NCBI GenBank assembly: GCA_002395835.1
Contig: DGVD01000019.1
Location: 14,445-78,444 of the forward strand
Length of the DNA stretch: 64,000 nt
Direction of reading: 5' to 3'
DNA from: Bacteroidales bacterium UBA4293
Lineage (GTDB): Bacteria; Bacteroidota; Bacteroidia; Bacteroidales; Bacteroidaceae
Below, in pieces: positions 43,086 to 52,799 of this stretch (within the stretch, counting starts at the first letter, position 1; the number at the start of each line of letters is the position of its first letter). The notes beneath the pieces are model-generated. The model was not told where the DNA came from. It saw only the letters and a program-made list of their open reading frames with translations, and did no database searches. A program made the position numbers and the translations under genes.

Positions 43086-44675
43086 TTACTTCTTGCAAAT
43101 CACCGACTGCTGCTCTACGGGCAGACAAGCCTTGTAATTTTCCAGGTAGCGGTTGAATCCTTCCACATCTTCTGCAGTAGGAGTAATCTCCACGCCTTCC
43201 ACTCCTTGGAAGACTACCGTATCCAGATAATCGGCCAGGGTCAGCTTTTCAGGGTTGTTGATGGCAAAATCGGCTAGCAGAGCCATACCGTAGGCACCAC
43301 CCTCACCGGCTGTTTCCATCACGGAGATAGGAGAATTCAAGGCAGCAGCCAGCACACGCTGACCCACACCCTTGGTCTTGAACAGTCCACCGTGTCCTGT
43401 GATGCGGTCCACCTGAACCTGTTCTTCCTTGAACAGCACATCATTGCCCAACTTGAGCACTGCTACTGAAGCATAGAGATGCGCACGCATGAAATTGGCC
43501 AGGTTGAACTTGTCGTTTGCTGAACGCACGAACAGAGGACGACCCTCTGCCAGTCCGGCAACCGGTTCACCAGAGAAATAGTTATAGGAAACGAGCCCAC
43601 CGCAGTCGGCATCCCCCTCCAACGCATGGTTGTACAGTTTCCCGAAGACCTCATTCATATCCACGGGTACCCCCAGGAGTTCCTGATACTGACGGAAAAG
43701 ACTTACCCACGCATTCAGGTCGGACGTACAGTTGTTGCAATGCACCATAGCCACCAGACTACCATCTGGAGTGGTGACCATATCTATCATCTCATTCGGC
43801 TTGCTCAGTTCCTTTTCCAGCACAATCATAGAGAAGGAAGAAGTACCGGCAGAGACATTACCCGTACGCTGTTTCACCGCATTGGTAGCTGTCATTCCAG
43901 TACCTGCGTCCCCTTCAGGAGGACAGACAGGGATACCTGCCTTCAAGTGCCCAGAGATGTCCAGTCGTGCAGCACCCTCTGGAGTCAGCACACCCGCATT
44001 CTCACCAGCCACCAGGACCTTTGGAAGGATATCCTCCAGTTTCCAAGGGAAGCCATAAGGTGCTACGAGCTTATCGAACTTCTGCACCATGACCTTGTCA
44101 TAGTTCTTCGTCTTCGGGTCTACAGGAATCATACCGGAGGCATCGCCCACACCCAGCACCTTCTTTCCTGTCAGCTGCCAGTGGATATAGCCTGCCAAGG
44201 TAGTGAGGTAATCGATGTCCTTCACATGCTCCTCCCCATTCAGGATGGCTTGGTACAGGTGAGAGATGCTCCACCGCAGCGGGATGTTATACACGAAGAG
44301 TTTGGAAAGCTCGGAAGCAGCCTTACCCGTGTTTGTATTACGCCAGGTTCGGAAAGGCACCAGAATCTCATTCCTCTTGAAAGGAAGGTAACCGTGCATC
44401 ATGGCACTGATACCTATGGCCCCCAGGCACTGGATTTCCGTGCCGTACTGCACCCACACGTTCTCCCGCAAATCGGCATAGCAGTCCTGGACACCCTTCC
44501 AGATAGCCTCTATGCTGTACGTCCAGAGTCCGTCGATGAGCTGGTTTTCCCATTCGTGGCTTCCCTGAGCTATGGGGTTATGATCCTCGTCTATCAGAAC
44601 CGCCTTGATACGGGTAGAGCCAAATTCTATACCCAGAACGGCTTTTCCTGCCTCTATAAGTTCTTTTGCAGTCAT
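43086..44675 (-). CDS. araB: FGGY-family carbohydrate kinase, probable L-ribulokinase
   Basis: This 529-residue FGGY kinase phosphorylates L-ribulose. Its phosphate-binding start is VLGIEFGSTRIKAVLID, the second phosphate loop ISAGTSSFSM, and the C-terminal ATP domain carries TGHGGLFKTKGVG and ETAGEGGAYGMALLAD. It is not closely similar to the E. coli type AraB but is the form found in Bacteroides arabinose clusters. The call rests on its place two bases behind araA in the same operon. Xylulokinase or another ketose kinase is the alternative by sequence alone. Confidence 0.85.
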   Translation of the reverse strand: MTAKELIEAGKAVLGIEFGSTRIKAVLIDEDHNPIAQGSHEWENQLIDGLWTYSIEAIWKGVQDCYADLRENVWVQYGTEIQCLGAIGISAMMHGYLPFKRNEILVPFRTWRNTNTGKAASELSKLFVYNIPLRWSISHLYQAILNGEEHVKDIDYLTTLAGYIHWQLTGKKVLGVGDASGMIPVDPKTKNYDKVMVQKFDKLVAPYGFPWKLEDILPKVLVAGENAGVLTPEGAARLDISGHLKAGIPVCPPEGDAGTGMTATNAVKQRTGNVSAGTSSFSMIVLEKELSKPNEMIDMVTTPDGSLVAMVHCNNCTSDLNAWVSLFRQYQELLGVPVDMNEVFGKLYNHALEGDADCGGLVSYNYFSGEPVAGLAEGRPLFVRSANDKFNLANFMRAHLYASVAVLKLGNDVLFKEEQVQVDRITGHGGLFKTKGVGQRVLAAALNSPISVMETAGEGGAYGMALLADFAINNPEKLTLADYLDTVVFQGVEGVEITPTAEDVEGFNRYLENYKACLPVEQQSVICKK

Positions 44676-44677
44676 GA

Positions 44678-46219
44678 TTAGCAGAGTGATTTATTCAACA
44701 AATAATAAATCTCATTCATCCGAAGTTCCTTCTTGAAAGAAGAAATCGTAGTATCCTTGTTGATGTGAACCATTTCAATGCCTGTCATGACAGAGAAATC
44801 TTCCCAGTATTCTGGTGTGATGTCATAGCTGAAGCAAGAGTGGTGCGTTCCACCTGCCAGAATCCATGCAGCAGCACCGATTTCAAAGTTAGGCTGTGGA
44901 ATCCACAGGGCTGATGCTACAGGCAGTTTAGGCAGTGGGCGAGGCTTGATACATTCTACATCGTTCACAATCAAGCGGAAGCGGTTGCCCAGGTCTACGA
45001 TGGTAGCCGTTACACCAGGACCTACCTTAGAGGTGAAGACCAGACGTGCGGTCTGCTCCTTACGTACCCCGATACCCAGGAAGTGAACCTCCAGTTTAGG
45101 TTTGCTGGCTGCGATAAGCGGACAAACCTCCAGCATGTGACTCTGCAGGATAGAGCTGCGGTCGCCATCGAAGTTCAAGGTATAGTCCTCCAAGAAGCTA
45201 CATCCGGTGGTAAGACCCTGCGTCATGACCCAGACTGTACGATAGAGACAAGCACTCTTCCAGTCGCCTTCTGCACCGAAACCATAGCCCTCTGCCATCA
45301 GGCGCTGAGAAGCCAAGCCAGGAATCTGGTCGAAGCCCTTGAACTTCGGATCATTGATGTCACGAGTACCCAAGTCGTCGAAGTTGGTCGTGAAACCCTT
45401 AGCCCCTTTTGCCTTCAGGATGGCACGCAGTGCCAGCTCAGCCTTAGCTGCATTCCAGACTTTCTTGGCAGCCTTGGTGGTAGGATCCAGGATTTCCGGA
45501 CCGCACTCATATTCCTTGTGGTACACCTCTACCAGGGCATCCACCTCTTCGTCCTTCACATTCTTCCAGTATTCTATCAGCTCAGAAACTGGGGTATAAT
45601 CTACATGGTAGCCCAGACGCTGCTCAAATTCCACCTTGTCACCGTCGGTCACTGCCACATTGTTCATCTGGTCGCCAAAACGAAGAATCAAGCAGTCGCG
45701 TGCATCAGCCACACCCACAGCTACGCGAGCCCAGACAGCAATCTTCTTCTGCACCTTCTCATCTTTCCAGTAGCCCACAACCACTTTTCTGCGGATACGC
45801 ATACGGGTACAGATATGCCCGAACTCACGGTCGCCATGTGCACTCTGGTTCAGGTTCATGAAATCCATATCGATGGTTTCCCATGGAATTTCCTCATTAT
45901 ATTGGGTATGGAAATGAAGGAGAGGCTTCTTCAGGTCCTGCAGACCCTTAATCCACATCTTCGCAGGAGAGAAGGTATGCATCCAGGTGATGACACCGAT
46001 ACACTTGTCTTCATTATTGGCAGCCTTCATCACAGCCTCTACCTCCTTAGAAGAATTCACTGTTCCTTTATACACCACCTTGACTGGGATATTTCCTGAA
46101 GCGTTCAGTCCTTCCACCATTTCCTTAGAATGACCGTCTACCTGAACCACTGCATCACCTCCGTAGAGCAACTGTGCGCCAGTTACCCACCAAATTTCCA
46201 AATTCTTATAAATGCTCAT
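44678..46219 (-). CDS. araA: L-arabinose isomerase
   Basis: This 513-residue cytoplasmic enzyme converts L-arabinose to L-ribulose using Mn2+. It starts YKNLEIWWVTGAQLLYGGDA and has the metal-site region EGYGFGAEGDWKSACLYR, followed by SFLEDYTLNFDG, which carries the second glutamate, and then the conserved HMLEVCP. Full length. First gene of the minus-strand operon with araB, divergent from the transporter. Confidence 0.96.
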   Translation of the reverse strand: MSIYKNLEIWWVTGAQLLYGGDAVVQVDGHSKEMVEGLNASGNIPVKVVYKGTVNSSKEVEAVMKAANNEDKCIGVITWMHTFSPAKMWIKGLQDLKKPLLHFHTQYNEEIPWETIDMDFMNLNQSAHGDREFGHICTRMRIRRKVVVGYWKDEKVQKKIAVWARVAVGVADARDCLILRFGDQMNNVAVTDGDKVEFEQRLGYHVDYTPVSELIEYWKNVKDEEVDALVEVYHKEYECGPEILDPTTKAAKKVWNAAKAELALRAILKAKGAKGFTTNFDDLGTRDINDPKFKGFDQIPGLASQRLMAEGYGFGAEGDWKSACLYRTVWVMTQGLTTGCSFLEDYTLNFDGDRSSILQSHMLEVCPLIAASKPKLEVHFLGIGVRKEQTARLVFTSKVGPGVTATIVDLGNRFRLIVNDVECIKPRPLPKLPVASALWIPQPNFEIGAAAWILAGGTHHSCFSYDITPEYWEDFSVMTGIEMVHINKDTTISSFKKELRMNEIYYLLNKSLC

Positions 46220-46407
46220 AGTATTATAATTTTTTTGATGTTTACGATTATCGGTGTAAATTTAATAAAAACGACACATACACGGAACAAAAAACAGGAT
46301 AAAAAATAGAAATTCCCTAGAAAGTACATAAAAGACACCCAAATGAAAAAATGGATATTCTTTTTTTTATTAACTTTACAGCCAAATTTTTAAAACACAC
46401 AAATCAT
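46220..46407. promoter_or_regulatory. Divergent promoter region of the arabinose cluster
   Basis: These 188 A/T-rich bases drive araA-araB on one side and the transporter operon on the other. On the plus strand TAACTTTA (about 46371-46378) approximates a -7 element. Bacteroides arabinose genes are known to be controlled by a Nudix-type AraR; no operator was identified with confidence and no araR gene lies in the window. Confidence 0.5.
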
Positions 46408-48366
46408 ATGGACTTTACTACAGCGATAAGTCAATCCGGGTTCCAGACCATTGACTTTATTATCCTGGTGGCCTACATCATCATACTGGTCAGCCTGGGT
46501 ATGTTCTTGAGCCGCAACAAAGACGGCAAGGAAAAGAGTGCGAACGATTATTTCCTGGCAGGCAATACACTGACCTGGTGGGCTGTGGGTGCCTCACTGA
46601 TTGCGGCAAACATCTCTGCAGAACAGTTTATCGGTATGTCTGGTACGGGTTATGCCGACGGTATTGCCACTGCTGCCTATGAGGTCATGGCTGCCGTAAC
46701 GCTGGTGGTCATTGCCAAGTTCCTGCTTCCTACCATGATAGAACGGAAAATCTTCACCATTCCGCAGTTCCTTCGTGAAAGGTACAACGATGGTGTGGGT
46801 CTGGCTTTCTCCATCCTGTGGTTGTTCCTCTATGTCTTTGTGAACCTCACCTCTGTGGCTTGGCTGGGTGCCCTGGCCATCGAGCAGATTCTGGGTCTGC
46901 AGGGCGTCATGGTTAGCGTAGGTGGATATTTGATTAGCATCCGTATGATTATCATTGTCTTGCTGTATGTCATTGCAGGTCTCTACTCCATCTACGGAGG
47001 TCTGGCTTCCGTGGCATGGACCGACGTGCTCCAGGTAACCTTCCTGATTGGTGGTGGTCTGATTACAGCCTATGTGGCTCTGGCAGAGATGGGTGACGAG
47101 CTGGGAACCGGTGCTTTCGGGGCACTCTCTCAGATGTACACCGACCTCACCACGGGGGCTCATGCTACCGACACGCACTTCCATCTGGTGATTCAGGAAA
47201 GCCATAATGCCAGCGCTTTTGCCAATGTACCAGGTATAGCAGCTGTGGTAGGTGGTGTGTGGCTAACCAACTTGGGTTACTGGGGTTTCAACCAGTACAT
47301 CATCCAGAAGGGTCTGGCTGCCAAGAGCCTGGACGAAGCCAAGAAAGGTCTGCTCTTTGCCGGATTCCTGAAAATCCTGATTCCATTCATCGTGGTACTT
47401 CCAGGTATCTGTGCCTATTACATCATGAATAATCCTGAAATGTTCAGCGGTCTGGACCTTCACGGAAAAATCAACGTGAGCGACGATGCTTATCCTTGGC
47501 TGGTGCGCAACTTCACCCCAACGGGTATCAAGGGTCTTTCCTTTGCTGCGCTGACCGCTGCCATCATCTCTTCCCTGGCTTCCATGTTCAACAGTACCTC
47601 TACCCTCTTTACCATGGATATTTATAAGAAGTACATCAACAAGGACGCGAAGGACCGTTCCCTGGTGAAGGTAGGTAGAATTACCGCTGTGGTAGCCCTG
47701 GTCATCGCTCTTATCGCTGTGAAGCCTTTGCTGGGCAGTCTGGACCAAGCTTTCCAGTACATCCAGGAATATAGCGGTTTCATCTATCCGGGTATCATCA
47801 CCGTATTTGGTCTGGGACTGCTCTGGAAGCGTGCTTCTTCTACTGCTGCCGTATGGACTGCCATTGCTACCATTCCACTGGGCTTCATCTTCAAGATGGT
47901 GTTCCCCGATGTAGCGTTCCAGCTCCGTGCCGGCTATATCTTCATCATCCTGCTCACCATGTTCGTGCTCATCTCTTACCTGGATAAGAAGTTTGTGAGC
48001 TGCGAACTTCCTTCAGAGAAGGACCAGAAGCAGATGCTCCTGTGGGCCAAGATTCTGGGTGGTCTGGGAATCTTCTTCATCGTTATGGCACTGGTAGTGA
48101 TGGGTCTGGGAGCTATGAATCCCGATGCCGACCCAGAGACCGACTTCATCGCTTATCTGAACGATATCGGCTTCCAGGCATTCATCTTCTTCGGAGTCCT
48201 GGTGGGACAGAGCGCTATCTGGCTGAAGTCCAACTCCCTGGACAAGGTGAAAGATGTAAAGGCACTCCCTGTACGTCTGGATCTGTTTGCTACCACCCGT
48301 GGATTTACCATGGGAACCATCGGTATCTTAGTCATTACAGCTATTCTCTATATTGCATTGTGGTAA
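46408..48366 (+). CDS. Sodium:solute symporter (SSS family), probable arabinose transporter
   Basis: This 652-residue protein has about 14-15 TM segments and the SSS signature region ([40 protein letters not shown]). It belongs to the SGLT-like sugar symporters. ATG 46408 ([18 protein letters not shown]) was chosen; an upstream ATG adds a non-conserved leader. Arabinose is inferred from the four-base spacing to araD and the divergent araA. Confidence 0.93.
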   Translation: MDFTTAISQSGFQTIDFIILVAYIIILVSLGMFLSRNKDGKEKSANDYFLAGNTLTWWAVGASLIAANISAEQFIGMSGTGYADGIATAAYEVMAAVTLVVIAKFLLPTMIERKIFTIPQFLRERYNDGVGLAFSILWLFLYVFVNLTSVAWLGALAIEQILGLQGVMVSVGGYLISIRMIIIVLLYVIAGLYSIYGGLASVAWTDVLQVTFLIGGGLITAYVALAEMGDELGTGAFGALSQMYTDLTTGAHATDTHFHLVIQESHNASAFANVPGIAAVVGGVWLTNLGYWGFNQYIIQKGLAAKSLDEAKKGLLFAGFLKILIPFIVVLPGICAYYIMNNPEMFSGLDLHGKINVSDDAYPWLVRNFTPTGIKGLSFAALTAAIISSLASMFNSTSTLFTMDIYKKYINKDAKDRSLVKVGRITAVVALVIALIAVKPLLGSLDQAFQYIQEYSGFIYPGIITVFGLGLLWKRASSTAAVWTAIATIPLGFIFKMVFPDVAFQLRAGYIFIILLTMFVLISYLDKKFVSCELPSEKDQKQMLLWAKILGGLGIFFIVMALVVMGLGAMNPDADPETDFIAYLNDIGFQAFIFFGVLVGQSAIWLKSNSLDKVKDVKALPVRLDLFATTRGFTMGTIGILVITAILYIALW

Positions 48367-48370
48367 GCGT

Positions 48371-49072
48371 ATGTTAGACGACTTAAAAGAAAAAGTATTT
48401 CAAGCCAATCTGGACCTGGTCAAACAGGGTCTGGTTATTTTCACCTGGGGCAATGTCTCCGGCATAGACCGTGAGAAGGGCCTTGTGGTCATCAAGCCCA
48501 GCGGAGTGAGCTATGACACCATGAAAGCATCGGATATGGTGGTGGTCTCCCTGGAGACCGGAAAGGTGGTAGAAGGCGATTTAAACCCTTCTTCCGATAC
48601 CCCTACCCACCTGGTGCTGTACCGTGCCTTCCCCCATATCCAAGGGGTGGTTCACACCCATTCCACCTATGCCACTGCCTGGGCTCAGGCAGGGTGCGAC
48701 ATTCCGAATATCGGTACCACGCATGCCGACTACTTCTACAAGGACATCCCTTGTACGCGGGACATGACCGAGGCGGAGGTGAAAGGCGACTACGAGCTGG
48801 AAACCGGCAACGTAATCGTGGAGCGGTTCCAGAAAGACGGTATCAACCCCGACCATACACCGGGTGTCCTGGTGAAGAACCACGGTCCCTTCTCCTGGGG
48901 CACCAGTCCGGCTGGTGCAGTGTATAATGCCAAAGTCATGGAGCAGTGCGCCCAGATGGCTTTCATTTCCTACACGGTGAACCCGGAGACCCGCATGAAC
49001 CCTCTGCTGATAGAAAAGCACTACATGCGGAAGCATGGACCAAACGCATACTACGGTCAGAAGAAGAAATGA
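48371..49072 (+). CDS. araD: L-ribulose-5-phosphate 4-epimerase
   Basis: This 233-residue class II aldolase-family enzyme turns L-ribulose-5-phosphate into D-xylulose-5-phosphate, completing the arabinose pathway with AraA and AraB. The metal-binding His residues are in [16 protein letters not shown], the active-site GNVSG and [10 protein letters not shown] loops are present, and the C-terminal His is in [20 protein letters not shown] 48371 follows the transporter stop by four bases. The stop overlaps the next start (ATGA). Confidence 0.96.
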   Translation: MLDDLKEKVFQANLDLVKQGLVIFTWGNVSGIDREKGLVVIKPSGVSYDTMKASDMVVVSLETGKVVEGDLNPSSDTPTHLVLYRAFPHIQGVVHTHSTYATAWAQAGCDIPNIGTTHADYFYKDIPCTRDMTEAEVKGDYELETGNVIVERFQKDGINPDHTPGVLVKNHGPFSWGTSPAGAVYNAKVMEQCAQMAFISYTVNPETRMNPLLIEKHYMRKHGPNAYYGQKKK

Positions 49073-49716
49073 AAAAACTCATCATATTCGACCTGGATGG
49101 TACCTTGCTGAACACCATTGCAGATTTAGCGAACAGTACCAACTATGCCTTGGGCCGTCTGGGGATTAATGCGCACCCTTTGGAAAGCTACAACACCTTC
49201 GTGGGGAACGGCATCCGAAAGCTCTTTGAACGTGCCCTGCCTGTTACCTTCCGAAGCCCCGAGATGGTGGAGAAAGTGCGGAGCCTGTTCATCCCCTACT
49301 ACGACGTGCACAATGCCGACCTGACCACCGTTTACCCTGGGATTCTGGAGCTGCTCGCCACCCTGCAGGAGAAAGGAGTGAAGATAGCTGTAGCATCGAA
49401 CAAGTACCAGAAAGCCTCCGTGAAGCTCATGGAGCATTTCTTCCCTGAAATCCAGTTCTGCAGCGTGCTGGGACAGCGCGAAGGCATCCCTGTAAAGCCC
49501 GACCCTAGCATCGTCCTGGAGCTCCTGAAAACGGCTGGGGCTACTGCGGAAGAGACTCTCTACGTGGGAGACTCCGGAGTGGACATACAGACAGCCCGGA
49601 ACGCCCAGGTGGAAAGTGTGGGAGTAACCTGGGGATTCCGCTCCCTGGAAGAGTTGCAGACCAACGGAGCCCGTCACATCATTCATAAACCCGAAGAATT
49701 AATAGCACTCATCTAG
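49069..49716 (+). CDS. HAD-family phosphatase (Gph-like)
   Basis: This 215-residue HAD hydrolase has nucleophile motif [10 protein letters not shown], motif II VASNK, and motif IV VGDSGVD; the cap is the small helical type of phosphoglycolate phosphatases. It is translationally coupled to araD, so it may dephosphorylate a pentose-phosphate or a stalled intermediate; glycolate-2-phosphate is the default alternative. Confidence 0.88.
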   Translation: MKKLIIFDLDGTLLNTIADLANSTNYALGRLGINAHPLESYNTFVGNGIRKLFERALPVTFRSPEMVEKVRSLFIPYYDVHNADLTTVYPGILELLATLQEKGVKIAVASNKYQKASVKLMEHFFPEIQFCSVLGQREGIPVKPDPSIVLELLKTAGATAEETLYVGDSGVDIQTARNAQVESVGVTWGFRSLEELQTNGARHIIHKPEELIALI

Positions 49717-49718
49717 AT

Positions 49719-50375
49719 ATGAAAGATTCCTTGATCATCGTTTCCGGAGGCATGGACTCCATCACCCTGCTCCATGAATATGCTCACCAGATAGCCCTGG
49801 GCATCAGTTTCGACTATGGAGCCAACCACAACCAGAATGAGATTCCTTTCGCCAAGCTGCACTGTGAGCGTCTGGGCATCCGGCACCTGGTCATCCCTCT
49901 GGATTTCATGCACCGGTACTTCAAATCCTCCCTGCTGGAAGGCGCAGAAGCCATTCCTGAAGGCCACTACGAGGACGAGAACATGAAAAGTACGGTGGTT
50001 CCTTTCCGAAACGGTATCATGCTTTCCATAGCCTGTGGCATTGCCGAGAGTCACGGACTGAAGAAGGTGCTCATAGCCAATCACGGGGGCGATCATGCCA
50101 TTTATCCCGACTGCCGCTCCAGTTTCATCCAGGCCATGTCATCGGCCATGGAAAACGGCACCTACGAGCATATCCAGATTTTTGCGCCCTACACCACGAT
50201 TACGAAGACCGAGATAGCCCTGCATGGCAAGAAACTGGGGATAGATTATTCCGAGACGTGGTCCTGCTACAAGGGAGGAGAGAAGCATTGTGGCTGCTGT
50301 GGCACCTGCATAGAGCGGAAGGAGGCTCTACGCGAAGCGGGTATAGAAGACCACACGGAATATCTGGTTCCCTAG
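49719..50375 (+). CDS. queC: 7-cyano-7-deazaguanine (preQ0) synthase QueC
   Basis: This 218-residue enzyme amidates and dehydrates 7-carboxy-7-deazaguanine to preQ0 using ATP and ammonia. The PP-loop is VSGGMDS, and the zinc site has four Cys in CYKGGEKHCGCCGTC. It lies two bases after the HAD gene and thus at the end of the arabinose operon, while queE and queD are 8 kb away on the other strand. Confidence 0.94.
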   Translation: MKDSLIIVSGGMDSITLLHEYAHQIALGISFDYGANHNQNEIPFAKLHCERLGIRHLVIPLDFMHRYFKSSLLEGAEAIPEGHYEDENMKSTVVPFRNGIMLSIACGIAESHGLKKVLIANHGGDHAIYPDCRSSFIQAMSSAMENGTYEHIQIFAPYTTITKTEIALHGKKLGIDYSETWSCYKGGEKHCGCCGTCIERKEALREAGIEDHTEYLVP

Positions 50376-50387
50376 GCTCCGGGGGCT

Positions 50388-50936
50388 TTACGGCAGGTCT
50401 TCTCTTACATCCTCATAGGCCCATTCCAGGTTCCTGAGCGCATCGTCCAGATAAGCAGAGAAACAATTGTCGGCCAGGTCGAATTCCTTCTCAAAATCTT
50501 TGTTGAAGATGCGAATCTTGCAGACTTTGCCTTGGATGATGGCATTCAGGAGACTCTCGTTCAGCGGGACCCAAATCCCCGTGAGCCCATTTTCACGGAT
50601 GACCTTTTTCCCCTTTACCTCCATGTTGACATCCTCCGACATAGCCAACAGGATGGTATAGTCTTCGTCCCGTTTCAAGACCTCCAGTTCTTCTGGATTC
50701 AGGTTTTTCTCCACTATTCCGATGCTGATGAAATAGTTCAGGGCATCCTTACCCGCATCCTTGGTCAAGCCCAGGGCCAAGCCGAAGCTGTCGTCTGCCA
50801 CACTCTTCAGCAGTAGATTTTCCGCACAGATGAGCCTGTAGTTCCCATCCAGCACCTGATTGTTGAACACCACTTGCTGGGCTGCACAGGCGATGGCAAG
50901 CCCTATAAATGCCGTTAGTAATGCTAATTTTTTCAT
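50388..50936 (-). CDS. Exported protein of unknown function
   Basis: This 182-residue protein has a signal peptide (ALLTAFIGLAIACAAQ; cleavage near residue 20). The body is predicted mostly beta, with VFNNQVLDGNYRLICAEN at the start and a repeated ILLAMSEDVNMEVKGKKV-like strand pattern. I do not recognise the family. It is convergent with queC, 12 bases from its stop. Confidence 0.7.
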   Translation of the reverse strand: MKKLALLTAFIGLAIACAAQQVVFNNQVLDGNYRLICAENLLLKSVADDSFGLALGLTKDAGKDALNYFISIGIVEKNLNPEELEVLKRDEDYTILLAMSEDVNMEVKGKKVIRENGLTGIWVPLNESLLNAIIQGKVCKIRIFNKDFEKEFDLADNCFSAYLDDALRNLEWAYEDVREDLP

Positions 50937-51339
50937 AGTTTTCCCCTCCCGTCATTAGTTGTTCCTCACAAATATACTCATATTTTTTAAAATTGCAAAA
51001 TAAATCTTAAAAAATTTGAATTTAGGAAGGGCGTTTTCGTGCTTTACAATCTCGTTTACGTTTACTTCAAATGACATAAGAATTAGAATTTAGGTTTTAG
51101 TCAGTATTTGTATTCGCTTTAAAGCGGGAGATTTTTACCCTCAGAACCACCTACCGGCCGTGTATTCAGTCCTTGATTCGAAATCTTACTACGAAGGTAC
51201 TACATTTTTCAGCTCTGCACAAGTTTTTTCATTCAGAAACGGCAGAAAAATGAGGGCGAATTGAAAATAATTTGATTTGTAAGGATAATTTACTGAAAAT
51301 CAACGCACTGCAGAATGAGGTTTTTAGAGGTAGTTAGTT

Positions 51340-51405
51340 AGAGAAAAAATTCTCCCTAACTGGAGAAAAATTTTTTCCTAACTGGGGAGAAATTTTTCCC
51401 CAGAA
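51340..51405. repeat. CTCC..CTGGAG-type repeat array, second copy
   Basis: CTCCCTAACTGGAGAAAAATTT is followed by TTCCTAACTGGGGAGAAATTT and TTCCCCAG. The design (short dyad, A/T spacer, dyad) matches the array at 11745-11805 under the acyltransferase 3' end, with the central TT changed to AA. Confidence 0.55.
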
Positions 51406-51534
51406 GTGGTCATTTTGGGTCATGGTCATTTTGGTCATTTTATTTTTGGATTTTTGTAAAGTTTGCGGAAGAGGCTACCTTTGAAAAAGTGTCTAGCTAA
51501 TTCAGGAAAAGACATAGGGTAGTACAACATCCCC

Positions 51535-51736
51535 CCCCGTGTCATGCGTGTCGTGTCATCCGTGTCATTTTCAAAATGGGATATGGGGAAAAATGTCGAA
51601 CAAAAATTTAAGAATATAATATATATTATATTCTTAACTATATTTTAGCCATTTTGTATGTTTCAGCATATCCGTCAAAAAGTGGGTATATGCAAAACGA
51701 AAATGACACGGATGACACGACACGCATGACACGGGG
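51535..51736. repeat. 202 bp element with 38 bp perfect inverted arms
   Basis: The left arm (51535-51572) and right arm (51699-51736) are exact reverse complements over 38 bases. Each arm holds three CGTGTCAT units plus a partial one. The centre contains a perfect 30-base palindrome (51608-51637) made of A/T plus one GAA/TTC pair. No target-site duplication was seen at the ends and no gene lies inside, so it is non-autonomous if mobile. Confidence 0.85.
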
Positions 51737-51983
51737 AACTTTTTAAGGAGGATAGCAATATTTTATATAATCCTGAATATCAAATGTTTATGAGAATCCC
51801 CCAAAAATTGGAATTCTCTCTATATGTGTCATACTTTCCCCATTACTCGCAAAAAAGAGGTCAAAAACGGGTAAAAACACACATTCTCCACGGTGCACCG
51901 TGAAACTTCATTTTTTTAGTGAAAAAAGCCCGTTTTTGGGCCTATATAAACCCAATTTTCCCGAAAAATTTGACGATTTACAC

Positions 51984-52078
51984 AGGTTTCATGGGGACAG
52001 GTCCCGTGTAACGTAAGCAGCGTAAGTACCAAGAGCCTGGACTTTATCTTTACGTTACACGGGACCTGCATGAAACCT
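51984..52078. repeat. 95 bp palindrome, copy 1
   Basis: AGGTTTCATGGGGACAGG opens the left arm, which continues CCCGTGTAACGTAA to 52016; the right arm ends at 52078 and lacks four bases (TCCC) relative to perfect pairing. The loop is the same as in copy 2 (57498-57598) except for two bases. It lies 34 bases past the stop of the small membrane gene at 52113. Confidence 0.85.
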
Positions 52079-52112
52079 TCCCATTTGAGGTTCCCATTTG
52101 AGAATGAAAGAG

Positions 52113-52295
52113 TTATGTCCCCGCTCCCAAAAGGGCACCAAGAATAGCCAATATAATTAATGCAGTTATTACCTTTGCGATATCCTCAATACATCCTCCT
52201 GCTCCTGAAAGCACCGTTCCCAGCACCTTAAATACACCCTTCATTGCATAATATGCAACAAAAAGCAAAACAAATAAAGTAATAATAGTAGCCAT
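52113..52295 (-). CDS. Small hydrophobic Gly/Ala-rich protein, 60 residues
   Basis: The protein starts MATIITLFVLLFVAYYAMKG, continues with a Gly-rich turn containing a single Cys (LSGAGGC) and a short acidic segment (IEDIAK), and ends with a second hydrophobic helix and GALLGAGT. Two helices joined by a GAGGC turn could be a membrane hairpin, a holin-like protein or a membrane-active peptide. No known family is recognised. It lies 48 bases downstream of the Myb/SANT-like gene on the same strand, and palindrome copy 1 follows. Confidence 0.5.
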   Translation of the reverse strand: MATIITLFVLLFVAYYAMKGVFKVLGTVLSGAGGCIEDIAKVITALIILAILGALLGAGT

Positions 52296-52343
52296 GCGTT
52301 ACATATTTAAAATAAAAACTGAACTAACGGTAATGATCAGATA

Positions 52344-52799
52344 TTACTTGTTCACTATCCTTTTGGCCTTATAACAGAAACGGCAAGTATCAAACAATCG
52401 CTCCAAATCTGGTAATGAATACATTTTTTTCAGTTGACTGCTTATACCATTAGGAGTCCTTTTCATTTCTTTAGCCACTCTATTCAAGCCTTTATGTTCA
52501 GATTCAAATTTACGTTTTAATAGCGTTATATCTACGGCAGACCATTTTAAGGAAAAATCTGAGAAATTTTCACGAACAGTTTTTTCACGGTCATCAAATC
52601 CCAACAATTCATACCGGTCTTCCGGGCTCTCTAAGCCAGACTTCTCACGAGCTCTAAGCAAAACTGCAAAGGGTGTACGTTTCAGTTTCACTGCAATATC
52701 TTTTAATGGAGTGCCACCTTTAGCTTCTGCTTTCAAAAAATCATCTTCTTCAGGAGTCCAAATAGAACCTGATTTCTCTTTCCTATCGTTTAATGCCAT
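52344..52799 (-). CDS. Myb/SANT-like DNA-binding protein
   Basis: This 151-residue protein appears to hold two HTH units of Myb/SANT style: SIWTPEEDDFLKAEAKGGTP followed by LKDIAVKLKRTPFAVLLRAR, and again LKWSAVDITLLKRKFESEHK followed by LNRVAKEMKRTPNGISSQLK. The shared core (W, acidic helix, then K-R-T-P) shows internal duplication. The C-terminus has CRFCYKAK, a possible half zinc knuckle. It is divergent from the precursor peptide gene and could be the regulator of that cluster through the inverted repeats between them; that is inference. Confidence 0.65.
   Translation of the reverse strand: MALNDRKEKSGSIWTPEEDDFLKAEAKGGTPLKDIAVKLKRTPFAVLLRAREKSGLESPEDRYELLGFDDREKTVRENFSDFSLKWSAVDITLLKRKFESEHKGLNRVAKEMKRTPNGISSQLKKMYSLPDLERLFDTCRFCYKAKRIVNK

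Larger units (their letters stand above)
50937..52112. other. Gene-free palindrome-rich region, 1.2 kb
   Basis: No convincing gene was seen on either strand. The stretch contains a CTCC..CTGGAG repeat array (51340-51405), a doubled TGGTCATTTTGG motif (51405-51445), a 202-base inverted-repeat element (51535-51736), a 14-base palindrome CACGGTGCACCGTG (51889-51902), a GCCC/GGGC stem (about 51928-51941) and a 95-base palindrome (51984-52078). Confidence 0.75.

Noticed and set aside
43626..44681. 351-codon plus-strand frame over the kinase gene
   Set aside because: Shadow of araB: His/Arg-rich without any domain, while the minus strand has full FGGY motifs.
45083..46099. 338-codon plus-strand frame over the isomerase gene
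   Set aside because: Shadow of araA; no domain and the minus strand is a complete isomerase.
51535..51736. Inverted-repeat element called as an insertion sequence
   Set aside because: No transposase frame inside and no target-site duplication seen, so it is listed only as a repeat.
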